Assembly: GCA_023419605.1 (NCBI GenBank)
Contig: JAEZXR010000008.1
Location: forward strand, 10,160 to 74,159
Reading direction: 5' to 3'
DNA: 64,000 nucleotides
Origin: Bacillota bacterium
GTDB taxonomy: Bacteria; Bacillota; Clostridia; Acetivibrionales; JAEZXR01
The notes under the pieces are model-generated. The model made no database searches, was not told the origin of the DNA, and saw only the letters and a program-made list of their open reading frames with translations. Of this stretch, positions 50,201 through 60,010 are shown in pieces (the first letter of the stretch is position 1; the number at the start of each line of letters is the position of its first letter). A program made the translations under genes and the position numbers.

Positions 50201-51010
50201 GTGACTGAACTGTTTGAAGAGATTGCAGCATTGAAAAAACAAGGTAGAGAGTGTGTGGTGGTTACCTGTGTCGAAAAGGATGGGTCCAGCCCGGCAGCCA
50301 TTGGAGGGAAAATGCTGGTGACGGTGGACGGCTATTACTGCGGCACTGTGGGCGGCGGATCCATAGAGAGGGTTGCTATCGCCAAAGCGCAGGAACTTTT
50401 GAAGGAACGCAGATGTCTTTTGGAAAAGTACGATCTGGGGCATAACGGTGGTGAGGATGCAAAAAATACCGGAATGATCTGCGGTGGATATACGACTTTA
50501 TTCTATGAACATATAAGTCCGGGTGCCCATGCGTATATTTTTGGGGCAGGGCATGTAGGGAAGGCCATTACTGGCTTTTTGAAAAATTTAAATTACTATA
50601 TTACCGTACTGGATCACCGGGACGGTATTTTCGAAAATTTTGACGGGGCAAACAGAATGGTGCAGGCCGATTATGAGAATATGCTCAAGGATGAGGGTAT
50701 GCCGGACGGCAGCTATGTAATTATCGCTACGCCTTCTCATGTAACCGACTATGCCGTACTTGATAAAATTTACAAAAGTGGCTGGAAGCCGGCTTATGTC
50801 GGACTTCTGGGCTCCAGGAAGAAGGTGGCGAATTTTATTCAGCGGTTAAAGGAGGAGTTTGGAGAAAATCTGGACCTGGATAATCTTTACTCCCCCGCAG
50901 GCTTGGACCTGGGAGGAGATGCTCCCCATGAAATCGCAATATCCATCCTGTCCGAAATGCAGGCAGTCAGATACGGAAAGAACGGACACAAACACATGAA
51001 ACAGGAATGA
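50201..51010 (+). CDS. XdhC/CoxI-family maturation factor
   Basis: GTG 50201 follows GAGGAGGTGTTACGG; upstream starts overlap the permease. The 269-residue protein has the XdhC_CoxI domain (VVVTCVEKDGSSPAAIGGKM, CGTVGGGSIE) and a C-terminal Rossmann domain (AYIFGAGHVGKAITGFLKN) with the GLLGSRKK motif. XdhC-type proteins bind and help sulfurate and insert the molybdenum cofactor in hydroxylases. It sits between transporter and enzyme genes and could serve both hydroxylases. Confidence 0.92.
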   Translation: MTELFEEIAALKKQGRECVVVTCVEKDGSSPAAIGGKMLVTVDGYYCGTVGGGSIERVAIAKAQELLKERRCLLEKYDLGHNGGEDAKNTGMICGGYTTLFYEHISPGAHAYIFGAGHVGKAITGFLKNLNYYITVLDHRDGIFENFDGANRMVQADYENMLKDEGMPDGSYVIIATPSHVTDYAVLDKIYKSGWKPAYVGLLGSRKKVANFIQRLKEEFGENLDLDNLYSPAGLDLGGDAPHEIAISILSEMQAVRYGKNGHKHMKQE

Positions 51011-51040
51011 CTTAATTAATTATATATGGGGGAAGGGAAT

Positions 51041-52471
51041 ATGGAAAGAATTCCAGCTATGGGGCCAAATTTCGAAGAGATGCTCCATCCGTGGAAAATA
51101 GACCCGGAGATCCGGAAAAAGGCAATCGCTGCAAAAAATATAAATCCACTGCATCCTATCAACCTTTACAACATTACATGGAGAGATGAAAACAATGAAG
51201 TATATCATTTCGTAATGCCAAAAGAACTGACAGGCGTAGCGGCGAATATTATCGTTCTATACGGAAGAGAATTTCCCTCAGGAAGCCACAAGGTAGGGCC
51301 TACCTACTCCATTCTGGCGGAAAAAACCGTAACCGGGGAGGTTGACCCTACAACAAATACACTGGTATGGCCGTCAACGGGCAATTTTGGAATCGGCGGG
51401 GCCTGGGTCAGCAAAGGGATGAATTATAAATCGGTGGTCGTTTTACCGGAAATGATGAGCAAGGAAAGATTTGATTTGATACGCAGTTACGGCTCGGAGG
51501 TTATAGCCACCTGTGGCTGTGAATCAAACGTTAAGGAAATATACGACAAAACAAAGGAGCTTTCCGGGGAGAATCCTGAACAAATCCGAATTATGAACCA
51601 GTTCCAGGAATTTGGTAATTACAGGTTCCACTATCATGTTACAGGAAACACTATGGTGGAGCTGATAAAGGAAAAGAAAATCGGAAATGGCAGGATCTCG
51701 GCCGTGGTAGCGGCTGTGGGTTCGGCTGGGGCTATTGCCAGTGGGGACAGGGTAAAGCAGGAGTTTCCTGAGGCAAAAATAGTGGCAATCGAACCGATCC
51801 AATGCCCGACCCTTGTCCTCAACGGATATGGGGACCATGATATCCAGGGAATTGGTGACAAGCATGTGACATGGATTCATAACGTTATGAATACGGATGC
51901 CGTCGTTCTTTTAGATGATATGGATTGCAAGAGGATGCTGCAGGTTATTTCAGACCCGGAAGGCGTAAAATTCCTCAAGGAATTCGTGGACAGTCCCATG
52001 GTAGACTTTATGTCGGATAAGTTTGGGATTTCAGGCATTTGCAATGTGATTGGCGCCATCAAAACCGCAAAGCATTATAAAATGGGGGCAGAGGATAATA
52101 TCTTCGTAATTGCCACCGACAGCCTGTCAAGGTATGGCTCTGTTATGAAGCAGCTGGATGAAAGCTTGGGCAAGCTGGACCGGTCGGAAGCCAAGTCGAG
52201 AACCGAGAGGATATTCCATTATCAGGAGCCTTCCTTCGTTTTTGAAGGAGACACCTGTAACCGCCAGCGGTGGCACAATTTAAAGTACTTCACCTGGGTA
52301 GAGCAGCAGGGAAAAACCGTAGAAGAGCTGAACGCCCAGAAGAGCCAGAAATATTGGGAAGAGCAGCAGAAAAAAGTGGACGAAATGAACCGGCGAATAA
52401 CAAATTACAGGGAAGAACACCGGGATAGTCTGAAAAGGATAATGGAGACGCAGCATGAAGGCTTTGATTAA
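51041..52471 (+). CDS. PLP-dependent enzyme, cysteine-synthase-like fold (purine cluster type)
   Basis: ATG 51041 after GGGGGAAGGGA gives 476 residues. The fold-type II PLP features are the lysine in FPSGSHKVGPTYS (Lys84), the STGNFG loop that binds the substrate carboxylate, and VGSAGAIASG for the phosphate. The C-terminal 110 residues (HNLKYFTWVEQQGKTVEEL) are an extension not found in cysteine synthase. No function can be assigned; elimination or replacement of an amino-acid side chain is the family chemistry. It overlaps ssnA by 17 bases and so belongs to the catabolic operon. Confidence 0.8.
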   Translation: MERIPAMGPNFEEMLHPWKIDPEIRKKAIAAKNINPLHPINLYNITWRDENNEVYHFVMPKELTGVAANIIVLYGREFPSGSHKVGPTYSILAEKTVTGEVDPTTNTLVWPSTGNFGIGGAWVSKGMNYKSVVVLPEMMSKERFDLIRSYGSEVIATCGCESNVKEIYDKTKELSGENPEQIRIMNQFQEFGNYRFHYHVTGNTMVELIKEKKIGNGRISAVVAAVGSAGAIASGDRVKQEFPEAKIVAIEPIQCPTLVLNGYGDHDIQGIGDKHVTWIHNVMNTDAVVLLDDMDCKRMLQVISDPEGVKFLKEFVDSPMVDFMSDKFGISGICNVIGAIKTAKHYKMGAEDNIFVIATDSLSRYGSVMKQLDESLGKLDRSEAKSRTERIFHYQEPSFVFEGDTCNRQRWHNLKYFTWVEQQGKTVEELNAQKSQKYWEEQQKKVDEMNRRITNYREEHRDSLKRIMETQHEGFD

Positions 52472-53735
52472 TGCGAATATCTATGATTTTCAAAATTACA
52501 GGGAGAACGGCTATATTTTGTTTGACAAGGAAATTCAGGAAGTAGGCCCCATGAACATTTTCCCAGGTGCGAAGCAGTGTTTCGATATGAAAAATGCCCT
52601 GGTGATGCCGGGGCTGGTAGTAGGGCATACCCACATGTATTCGGCTTTTGCCAGAGGCATGCAGGTACCCTTCCATCCGCAAAGCTTTCAGGACATTCTT
52701 ACACAGCTATGGTGGAAGCTGGATGCAGCATTGGACCATGAAGCGGTGTACTACAGCGGGCTGGTTAGCAGTGCTGAGTTCATTAAAAACGGTGTTACGA
52801 CCGTCATCGATCATCATGCCGGCGGAAAAATAAGGGGCTCCCTCAACCGGTTGAAAAAGGCTGTGTGTGAGGACGCCGGGCTCAGAGGGATATTTTGCTT
52901 TGAGACCAGCGACCGGTTTGATGCAGACGAGTGCATGGAGGAAAACCTATCTTTTGCTGCTGTGAACTCGGAGAAATGTGCAGGAATGTTTGGGATGCAT
53001 GCTTCCATGAGTCTTTCTGACGAAACCTTGAAGAAGGTTTCCACCCGTCTGAGGGGAATGCCCATCCACATTCATGTGGCAGAGTCCCCGGAGGACGAAG
53101 CGGATAGCCTTCAGAAATACGGGAAGCGGGTGGTAGAGAGGCTGGAAGACTTTGGACTATTGAACCGGAATTCGATTCTTGCTCACTGTGTTCATGTAGA
53201 TGAAAGGGAAGCGGGGATAATGGCCAAAGCAGGAGTTTATGTAGCTTTAAACCCGACTTCCAACATGAACAATGCCGTCGGTCTTCCTGATTATGAAAGA
53301 TTTAAAGAGCATGGCATCAAGGTGCTCCTTGGAAATGACGGATTAGGCTTTAACGTTGCCAGAGAAATGTTGAACCTGACCTTTGGTATGAAGCATCGGA
53401 AGGAACATCCATTGGCTTTTTCTCTGGAAGACCTGCTGCAGGTGATTCGTAATGGATATGAATTTGCAGGGAGGATGCTAGGGATAAAAATCGGAAGGAT
53501 CGAGAAAGGCTGCAAAGCGGATATGATCGCCGTGCCCTATATGGCTCCGACACCCATGAATGCTGACAATGCTTTTGGACATGTATTTTATGGGCTGTTT
53601 GACCATTTTCATCCGAGAGAGGTATTGTGTGATGGAGAATTTGTTATGAAGGACTATGAGATCCGTGAAGAACTGGAAGCTGTGTATCCAGCCGCACAAA
53701 AGATTGCAAAAAAAGTTTGGGAGAAGATCCAATAG
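52455..53735 (+). CDS. ssnA: SsnA-like amidohydrolase (deaminase family)
   Basis: The 426-residue metal hydrolase has the deaminase motifs MPGLVVGHTHMYSAFARGM, HIHVAESPED, ILAHCVHVD and LLGNDGLGFN. SsnA homologues occur in purine degradation clusters of enterobacteria and gut anaerobes and probably deaminate or hydrolyse a purine-derived ring. The gene begins inside the end of the PLP enzyme gene. Confidence 0.9.
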   Translation: MKALINANIYDFQNYRENGYILFDKEIQEVGPMNIFPGAKQCFDMKNALVMPGLVVGHTHMYSAFARGMQVPFHPQSFQDILTQLWWKLDAALDHEAVYYSGLVSSAEFIKNGVTTVIDHHAGGKIRGSLNRLKKAVCEDAGLRGIFCFETSDRFDADECMEENLSFAAVNSEKCAGMFGMHASMSLSDETLKKVSTRLRGMPIHIHVAESPEDEADSLQKYGKRVVERLEDFGLLNRNSILAHCVHVDEREAGIMAKAGVYVALNPTSNMNNAVGLPDYERFKEHGIKVLLGNDGLGFNVAREMLNLTFGMKHRKEHPLAFSLEDLLQVIRNGYEFAGRMLGIKIGRIEKGCKADMIAVPYMAPTPMNADNAFGHVFYGLFDHFHPREVLCDGEFVMKDYEIREELEAVYPAAQKIAKKVWEKIQ

Positions 53736-53746
53736 GGGGTATTCCT

Positions 53747-54835
53747 GTGAATTTAAATACAAAAATTTCCGGTATAACATTGAAAAACCCATTGATGCCG
53801 GCTTCAGGTCCCATTGTGGGAGATGAGGAAAAAATGAAGTATTTGTGGACTCAGGGAGTGGGTGCCATGGTTACCAAGACCATCTCCACCAAGGCGGCAG
53901 AGGTACCAAGGCCCTGCATCTACGGAGAAAAAGACATGCTGATGAATGCAGAACTTTGGTCGGAGCATTCTCTGGAGCATTGGGTAAACCATATCCTTCC
54001 GCAGGTAAAGAAGGACATCGATGTCCCTTTGATTATCAGTGCAGGGTATACCCGGGAGGATATGGAAAAGGTAATCCCGATGCTGGATGAATATGCGGAT
54101 GCTTTCGAAATCTCCACGCATTACGTTGGCAAAGACTTACAGGCCATTGGCGAAACGGTAAAAACCATTCGAAGCCGCACAGAAAAGCCTGTGTATATGA
54201 AAATGAGCCCCCATATCCCGGATCCGGTGGGCTTTGCCCGGATAGCAAAGGAAAATGGGGCATCGGGCATTGTGGCGATTAATTCTCTGGGGCCTACGAT
54301 GAAGATCAATATAAAAAACCGTTGTACTCCGGTAGGAAATGATGCAGGGCAGGTTTGGACTTCCGGACCTGTGATAAAGCCGGTAGCATTAGCCCTGGTG
54401 AATATGATAAGAGAAGCGATACCTGATTTTACCATCATTGGCGTCGGAGGAATTCGGACTGCCGACGATATCATTGAATTTCTCCTGGCAGGAGCCGATG
54501 CAGTGCAGATGCTTTCCTCCGCTCTGTTATATGGAAAGGATTTATACGGAAAGCTTCTGAAGGATCTGCCTGGGGCCCTGGAAAAGTACGGGTTTTCCAG
54601 TGTGGAAGAAGTTGTGTCCACGCGGTTGGTCCGGAAAGAGGTTACATTTGATCCGGATTATCCGGAAGTAAACGCCGGGAAGTGTACAGCCTGTGGATTG
54701 TGTGAGAAAGTGTGTCCCTACTTTGCTATGGAAGTGAAGGAAAAAGCCTGTGTAGATAAGAACAAGTGCTTTGGCTGTGGATTGTGTGAATCAAGATGCC
54801 CTGTCAAGGCCATCCATGGAGTAGTAGAGAGGTGA
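53747..54835 (+). CDS. PreA-like dihydropyrimidine dehydrogenase/DHOD-family ferredoxin oxidoreductase
   Basis: GTG 53747 after AGGGGGT gives 363 residues. Residues 1-300 form an FMN barrel of the dihydroorotate dehydrogenase type (ISGITLKNPLMPASGP; IIGVGGIRTADDIIEFLLAG; GADAVQMLSSALLYG). The C-terminus has two [4Fe-4S] motifs, CTACGLCEKVCP and CFGCGLCESRCP. This is the layout of PreA, which reduces pyrimidines, but its usual NADH partner PreT is not encoded beside it, so a ferredoxin donor is possible. In this cluster it may reduce a purine-derived ring. Confidence 0.87.
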   Translation: MNLNTKISGITLKNPLMPASGPIVGDEEKMKYLWTQGVGAMVTKTISTKAAEVPRPCIYGEKDMLMNAELWSEHSLEHWVNHILPQVKKDIDVPLIISAGYTREDMEKVIPMLDEYADAFEISTHYVGKDLQAIGETVKTIRSRTEKPVYMKMSPHIPDPVGFARIAKENGASGIVAINSLGPTMKINIKNRCTPVGNDAGQVWTSGPVIKPVALALVNMIREAIPDFTIIGVGGIRTADDIIEFLLAGADAVQMLSSALLYGKDLYGKLLKDLPGALEKYGFSSVEEVVSTRLVRKEVTFDPDYPEVNAGKCTACGLCEKVCPYFAMEVKEKACVDKNKCFGCGLCESRCPVKAIHGVVER

Positions 54836-54840
54836 TAAAG

Positions 54841-56058
54841 ATGCATTATCAGTTGCGATGTGTAAGCTGTGGGAAAATTTATACACCGGAAGAAGTGGAT
54901 TATGTTTGCAAGGACTGTGGAGATCGATTGGGGACATTGGAAGTACTTTACGATTATTCCTCAATTACAGTGAAAAAAAGCGATTTTGAATGGTATGCAC
55001 CCCTTTGGCAATTTGAAAAGCTGCTTCCGGTGGAAAAGGACTCCTACAGAACCTCGCTCCATGTGGGTGGAACACCGCTGTATCACTTGCAGGGCTATAT
55101 GGGGCTAAAGGAAGTCTTGGTCAAGTTTGACGGCAGTAATCCTACTGCTTCTTTTAAGGACCGTGCTTCGGCAGTGGCAGTGACAAAAGCCTTTGAAAAG
55201 GGTTGTGATACCGTCTACTGTGCCTCTACCGGAAATGCGGCCAGCTCCCTGGCGGGAATTTCGGCAGCGGCAGGCCTGAAGGCTTATATATTTGTACCGG
55301 CCAGCGCTCCCGCGGCCAAAATCGCGCAGTTATTTACCTATGGCGCCCGGGTGATCCCTGTGAAGGGGACTTATGATGAAGCCTTTGATCTTTCCCTGGC
55401 TGTAGGCAAAAGGAAAGGCTGGTATTGCAGAAACTCCGCCGTCAATCCCCACCTCCTGGAAGGAAAGAAGACAGGGGCTTTGGAAATTATTGTACAAAAT
55501 AAATGGAGAGTACCGGATGTAGTGCTGGTGGGGGTCGGCGATGGAACGGTCATAAGCTCTTTTTATAAAGGGTTTTACGACTTTTTCCGGCTGGGTCTTA
55601 TTGATCGGATTCCAAAGATCATTGGTGTTCAGGCACAAGGGTCCGCTTCCATCAAGCTTGCATTTGAAAAAGGAGAGCCCTATGCTCCCTGTGATATCAA
55701 GGCCAAAACAGTCGCTGACAGTATCTCTGTGGGAATGCCCAGGGATGTAGTTAAGGCTTGCAAATACGTAGCTGCCAGCGGAGGTGATTTTATATCCGTC
55801 AGTGATGAGGAAATCATGGAAGCCGTCAGGGAAATGGCGGTTCAAACAGGAGTCTTTGGTGAACCGGCCGGGGCTGCAGCCTACGCAGGTTTGAAAAAGC
55901 TGGTCAGGGAGGGCGCTCTGGATGATAGTGCATCTGCCTGCGTAGTTGTTACGGGCAACGGTTTGAAGGACATTAAAGCGGTAGAACGATTTGTAGATTT
56001 ACGGCTGGTTGAACCGGATTTGAATAAGGTTTTGGAGCTTGTGAATGAGTTGACGTGA
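54841..56058 (+). CDS. Threonine-synthase-like PLP enzyme with zinc ribbon
   Basis: ATG 54841 after AGAGGTGATAA gives 405 residues. A zinc ribbon opens the protein (CVSCGKIYTPEEVDYVCKDC), followed by the PLP domain with Lys106 in NPTASFKDRAS, the STGNAASSLAG loop and GVGDGTVISSF. The family includes threonine synthase, but no homoserine or threonine genes are nearby, so a beta/gamma-replacement or elimination in purine catabolism is more likely. It is the third PLP enzyme of the block. Confidence 0.85.
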   Translation: MHYQLRCVSCGKIYTPEEVDYVCKDCGDRLGTLEVLYDYSSITVKKSDFEWYAPLWQFEKLLPVEKDSYRTSLHVGGTPLYHLQGYMGLKEVLVKFDGSNPTASFKDRASAVAVTKAFEKGCDTVYCASTGNAASSLAGISAAAGLKAYIFVPASAPAAKIAQLFTYGARVIPVKGTYDEAFDLSLAVGKRKGWYCRNSAVNPHLLEGKKTGALEIIVQNKWRVPDVVLVGVGDGTVISSFYKGFYDFFRLGLIDRIPKIIGVQAQGSASIKLAFEKGEPYAPCDIKAKTVADSISVGMPRDVVKACKYVAASGGDFISVSDEEIMEAVREMAVQTGVFGEPAGAAAYAGLKKLVREGALDDSASACVVVTGNGLKDIKAVERFVDLRLVEPDLNKVLELVNELT

Positions 56059-56095
56059 AAAACGTAGTAAAGATAAAGAAAAAGGACTGGTGTTT

Positions 56096-56890
56096 ATGTT
56101 TATAATCAATGAGTATGTCAGACCTTCCAGTGTCGAAGAAGCTTACAATCTTCTGAAAGAACGAAAGGATGCCGTTGTGTTGGGGGGAGGCACCTACCTG
56201 CGGCTGGGATCAAAAAAAATAGGTCTTGCAGTGGATCTTTCCGAATGTGGCTTAAAATATATAGAGAAGCATGAAAACGAAATCCATATCGGTGCCATGA
56301 CTAGCTTCAGGGACATAGAGACCAGTGTACTTTTAGAGGGCACTTTTAATGGAATCCTTCCCTATGCCGTATCCCATATTTTAGGAGTTCAATTCAGAAA
56401 TATGGTAACTGTAGGCGGAAGTGTGAACGGAAGGTATGGGTTTTCCGATTTTATCACGGCCCTCCTTGTCCTGAATACCCATGTGGTCCTGCATAGAGGC
56501 GGAAGAATGCAGTTGGAGGAATTTCTCGGACGAAAAGCAGCGGAAAAGGACATTATCGAAAAAATTATTATCATGGATGATGGTAGAAAGGCTGCGTTCC
56601 GGACTCTCAGAAACTCCGCTACGGATTTTGCCATATTGGATGCGGCGGCGTCGGTACTGAATGGGGACTGGAAAATAACAATAGGTGTGAGACCTGCCGT
56701 CGCTGCGTTATCCGGGAAAGCCATGGACTACCTGTCCAGTCAAAAAATAGACGATGAAAGTGCTGCAAAAGCGGGAGAAATTGCTTCGGAAGAGTTGGCC
56801 TTTGGCAGTGATATCCGGGCGTCGGGAGAGTATAGAAAGGAAATTTGCAAGGTTCTTGTCAAAAGAGCAGTACTGGGGGTGGCGCAATGA
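56096..56890 (+). CDS. Molybdenum hydroxylase FAD subunit 2
   Basis: ATG 56096 gives 264 residues, the FAD subunit of a second hydroxylase. The FAD-binding motifs are VVLGGGTYLRLGSKK and FRNMVTVGGSVNGRYGFSDF. It is 19 residues shorter than the first FAD subunit and clearly different in sequence, so the two sets are not a recent duplication. It overlaps the 2Fe-2S gene by 4 bases. Confidence 0.92.
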   Translation: MFIINEYVRPSSVEEAYNLLKERKDAVVLGGGTYLRLGSKKIGLAVDLSECGLKYIEKHENEIHIGAMTSFRDIETSVLLEGTFNGILPYAVSHILGVQFRNMVTVGGSVNGRYGFSDFITALLVLNTHVVLHRGGRMQLEEFLGRKAAEKDIIEKIIIMDDGRKAAFRTLRNSATDFAILDAAASVLNGDWKITIGVRPAVAALSGKAMDYLSSQKIDDESAAKAGEIASEELAFGSDIRASGEYRKEICKVLVKRAVLGVAQ

Positions 56891-57354
56891 AGATTCAAAT
56901 AAAGATCAACGGGCTAGATAAAAAGCTGGAAATAGAGCCTCATGAATATCTTCTGGATGTTCTCCGGCGAAATGGATATCTAAGTGTAAAAAGGGGCTGC
57001 AATACCACTTCCTGCGGTGTTTGTACTGTTTTGATGGATGGTTCTCCGGTCCTTTCCTGTGCCATGCTGGCAGCCCGGGCAGAAGGGCACCATATTACTA
57101 CGGTAGAGGGAATCCAGGAGGAAGCGAAAAAATTCGGCGCATATCTGGTAGGAGAAGGCTCGGATCAATGCGGATTTTGCAGCATAGGTCTGGTACTCAC
57201 TGTTATTGCCATGAAAAATGAATTCTCCCAAAAAGGGATTGCTGCCCCAACGGATGAACAGATCAATCACTACCTGGCAGGAAACCTTTGCCGGTGTTCA
57301 GGCTACGTAGGGCAATTGCGGGCCATTAGAAAATATCTGGAGGTGGAAGCATGA
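56887..57354 (+). CDS. Molybdenum hydroxylase 2Fe-2S subunit 2
   Basis: The 155-residue protein carries both [2Fe-2S] sites: RGCNTTSCGVCTVL plus Cys, and QCGFCSIG with NLCRCSGYV. ATG 56887 overlaps the FAD gene. It overlaps the large subunit gene by 4 bases. Confidence 0.95.
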   Translation: MKIQIKINGLDKKLEIEPHEYLLDVLRRNGYLSVKRGCNTTSCGVCTVLMDGSPVLSCAMLAARAEGHHITTVEGIQEEAKKFGAYLVGEGSDQCGFCSIGLVLTVIAMKNEFSQKGIAAPTDEQINHYLAGNLCRCSGYVGQLRAIRKYLEVEA

Positions 57355-59660
57355 AAGAGGTTAATAAGCCCATAGGAAAAATAGACGGTATGGGGCTTGT
57401 CACCGGAAAGCCGGCTTATACCGATGACTTGGCCCCCGCAAATGCACTGGTGGTAAAAGTTCTGAGAAGTCCGCATGCCTTTGCCAGGATTAAAAGCATC
57501 GATATGGAAGAGGCACTGAAACTTGCAGGCGTGGAGTGTATCCTTACTCATAAGGATTTTCCAAGGAATGCAGTCACCAGGGCCGGACAAGGGTATCCTG
57601 AGCCTTCGCCCCATGATAAGTTTGTGCTGGATGAATATGTGCGGTATGTGGGGGACGAGGCAGCCATTGTGGCGGCAGTGGATCAAAGGACTGCATTGGA
57701 AGCTCTGGAGCTTATCAAGGTGGAGTATGAAGTTTTGGAACCGGTCCTTGACTTTGAAAAGGCGGAAGACAATCCCTCGGTGATTCATCCCGAACCGGAG
57801 GCCCATGCCATGTTTGGATTTGGATATGAACCCAAAAGGAATGTCGTTACCTCCTTTGAAATGAAGATCGGAGATTTTGAAAAGACCCTGTCGGAATGTG
57901 ATGTAGTGGTGAGGGAAAGGTACTATACGCAGGCTCAGGCCCATGTGATGATGGAACCCCATACTTCCTTTGCATCGGTAGATTATCAGGGAAGACTGGT
58001 AGTCGTAAGTTCTACGCAGACGCCTTACCACGTAAGGCGAATCATTTCCCATGCTTTGGGATTTCCCATCAGCAAAATCCGGGTGATCAAACCTCGGATC
58101 GGGGGTGGCTTTGGCGGAAAGCAGGCGATTCATGGAGAATTCTTTGTGTCGGCAGTGGCATTAAAGACCGGAAAGCCGGCAAGATTGACCTATAATCGGC
58201 AGGAGGTTTTTGAGTCTACCTACCGCCGTCATCCCATGCGGTTTGATATGGTCATGGGTGCCGATAAAACCGGAAAGATGAAAGCCGTTGAAATGAAGAT
58301 TCTTTCCAATACCGGGGCTTACGGAGAACATGCCATGACAACTTTCATGGTAACGGGCTCAAAATCCCTTCCACTATATAATAAAGTGGAAGCTATCAAC
58401 TTTGACGGAAAGGTTGTATATACCAATATGACTCCTTGTGGAGCTTTCAGAGGGTATGGAGCACTCCAGGCCCAGTTTGCCCTGGAATCTACCGTCGATA
58501 AACTGGCCCATGCCCTGGGGATGGACCCGGTAGTAGTGAGGCAGATGAATATGATAGGGGAGGGGCAGACCTCCGCGGTGTTCGAGGCCATGGGAGAAGG
58601 TGGAGACGGCTTTGAAATGATCATTGAAAGCTGCAAATTGGATTACTGCGTCAAGCGAGGCATGGAACTGATAAATTGGAAGGAAAAATACCCCAAAAAA
58701 CAAATTTCCTCCTCGAAGGTACGAGGTGTCGGTATGGCCATTGCCATGCATGGTTCGGGAATTCCTTTTGTTGATATGGGGTCCGCAGTTATCAAGCTCA
58801 ATGATGAAGGATTTTTTAATCTACTGGTGGGAGCTACCGATCTTGGTACGGGAAGTGATACCATTCTTGCACAAATAGCGGCAGAAACACTGGGTGTATC
58901 TACCGATAAAGTCATCGTTTATTCCTCCGACACGGATTTGACTCCCTTTGATACCGGAGCCTATGCTACAAGCACAACCTATATTTCGGGAAATGCTGTA
59001 AAAAACGCTGCGGAAAAAATGAAACGGCTCATCGAAGAAGAGGGAGCGCGGAGACTGGGTGTTACCACCGAGGAAGTGGAATTTGACGGCGAAAGGGTAA
59101 AAGCAAAGGCGACTGGAAAATCCATTCCCTTCAATAACATGAGTAATAAACTGTACTATAACAGCGAGCAGCGCCAGCTGGTAGCGGTAGGCTCCTATGT
59201 AGGACATAAATCACCTCCGCCGTATGCGGCAGGCTTTGCAGAGGTTGAAGTCGATTTGGAGACCGGTAAGGTTGAATTGATTGAATATGTTGTGGTGGCG
59301 GATTGTGGAACTGCCATCAATCCAAACCTTGCCAGAATACAGGTAGAGGGTGGTATGGCGCAGGGAATCGGTTTGGCTTTGTTTGAGGACGTAAAGCATA
59401 CTGCTTCTGGAAAGCTCATGACCAATAACTTGATGTATTATAAAGTGCCTACCAGAAAGGATATCCGTAAATTAACGGTGGAACTGGCCGATAGCTATGA
59501 GCCTACAGGACCCTACGGGGCGAAATCCGCAGGTGAAATCGGAATTGACACACCGCCCTCCGCCATCGCCAATGCCGTATTCAATGCTACCGGTGTCAGG
59601 ATTACCAGTTTGCCGATCACGCCGGAAAAGGTACTGACGGGATTAAAGGGAATCAAGTAA
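57351..59660 (+). CDS. Molybdenum hydroxylase large subunit 2
   Basis: The 769-residue subunit has KIDGMGLVTGKPAYTDDLAP at the N-terminus, the cofactor loops GGGFGGKQ and FRGYGALQAQFALE, and the catalytic glutamate in GPYGAKSAGEIGID. It is longer than the first set's large subunit by about 50 residues. The order FAD, 2Fe-2S, molybdenum differs from set 1 (molybdenum, 2Fe-2S, FAD), another sign of separate origin. It probably hydroxylates a different purine or position. Confidence 0.94.
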   Translation: MKEVNKPIGKIDGMGLVTGKPAYTDDLAPANALVVKVLRSPHAFARIKSIDMEEALKLAGVECILTHKDFPRNAVTRAGQGYPEPSPHDKFVLDEYVRYVGDEAAIVAAVDQRTALEALELIKVEYEVLEPVLDFEKAEDNPSVIHPEPEAHAMFGFGYEPKRNVVTSFEMKIGDFEKTLSECDVVVRERYYTQAQAHVMMEPHTSFASVDYQGRLVVVSSTQTPYHVRRIISHALGFPISKIRVIKPRIGGGFGGKQAIHGEFFVSAVALKTGKPARLTYNRQEVFESTYRRHPMRFDMVMGADKTGKMKAVEMKILSNTGAYGEHAMTTFMVTGSKSLPLYNKVEAINFDGKVVYTNMTPCGAFRGYGALQAQFALESTVDKLAHALGMDPVVVRQMNMIGEGQTSAVFEAMGEGGDGFEMIIESCKLDYCVKRGMELINWKEKYPKKQISSSKVRGVGMAIAMHGSGIPFVDMGSAVIKLNDEGFFNLLVGATDLGTGSDTILAQIAAETLGVSTDKVIVYSSDTDLTPFDTGAYATSTTYISGNAVKNAAEKMKRLIEEEGARRLGVTTEEVEFDGERVKAKATGKSIPFNNMSNKLYYNSEQRQLVAVGSYVGHKSPPPYAAGFAEVEVDLETGKVELIEYVVVADCGTAINPNLARIQVEGGMAQGIGLALFEDVKHTASGKLMTNNLMYYKVPTRKDIRKLTVELADSYEPTGPYGAKSAGEIGIDTPPSAIANAVFNATGVRITSLPITPEKVLTGLKGIK

Positions 59661-59705
59661 GGAGATTCGTATGGTAAGGTGGTTTTAGAAATGCAAGAAT
59701 TGTAA

Positions 59706-59998
59706 ACAAGCTTTCTCTATGCAGTTGAAGCAGAAAATATCGCCAATGAAAATGCCAGGTTTTACGCAGGAAAGGTTCAGCATGATTTAGAAAGGGTTTA
59801 TACAGTTCTTCTACAGCTTTCCAATGATATACAGGCTGCAAGACAGAGTGGGGGCTAACCCGCGAACAGGTGAAAGGAATGCTTAGAGGGCCTTTGGAAC
59901 AAAACCCGCAAATCACCGGTGTTGGAACCTGTTGAGAACGGAACGCCTTTGACGGCAAAAATACCTCTTTTCTTAGCCTCCTATGGATATTTCGATAA
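59706..59998 (+). pseudogene. Remnant of a chemoreceptor dCache sensor domain
   Basis: Between the second hydroxylase and guanine deaminase the plus strand encodes, in two frames, a typical N-terminal dCache segment of a methyl-accepting chemotaxis protein. Frame 1 (59706-59858) reads LYAVEAENIANENARFYAGK then VQHDLERVYTVLL and ends at a TAA after SGG. Frame 2 (from about 59852) continues LTREQVKGMLRGPLEQNPQI and ITGVGTC, then TGA where family members have Trp, then ERNAFDGKN. A frameshift and a nonsense codon thus break it. Membrane spans, HAMP and signalling domains are gone. Confidence 0.75.
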
Positions 59999-60010
59999 AG
60001 GAGTAAGTGT

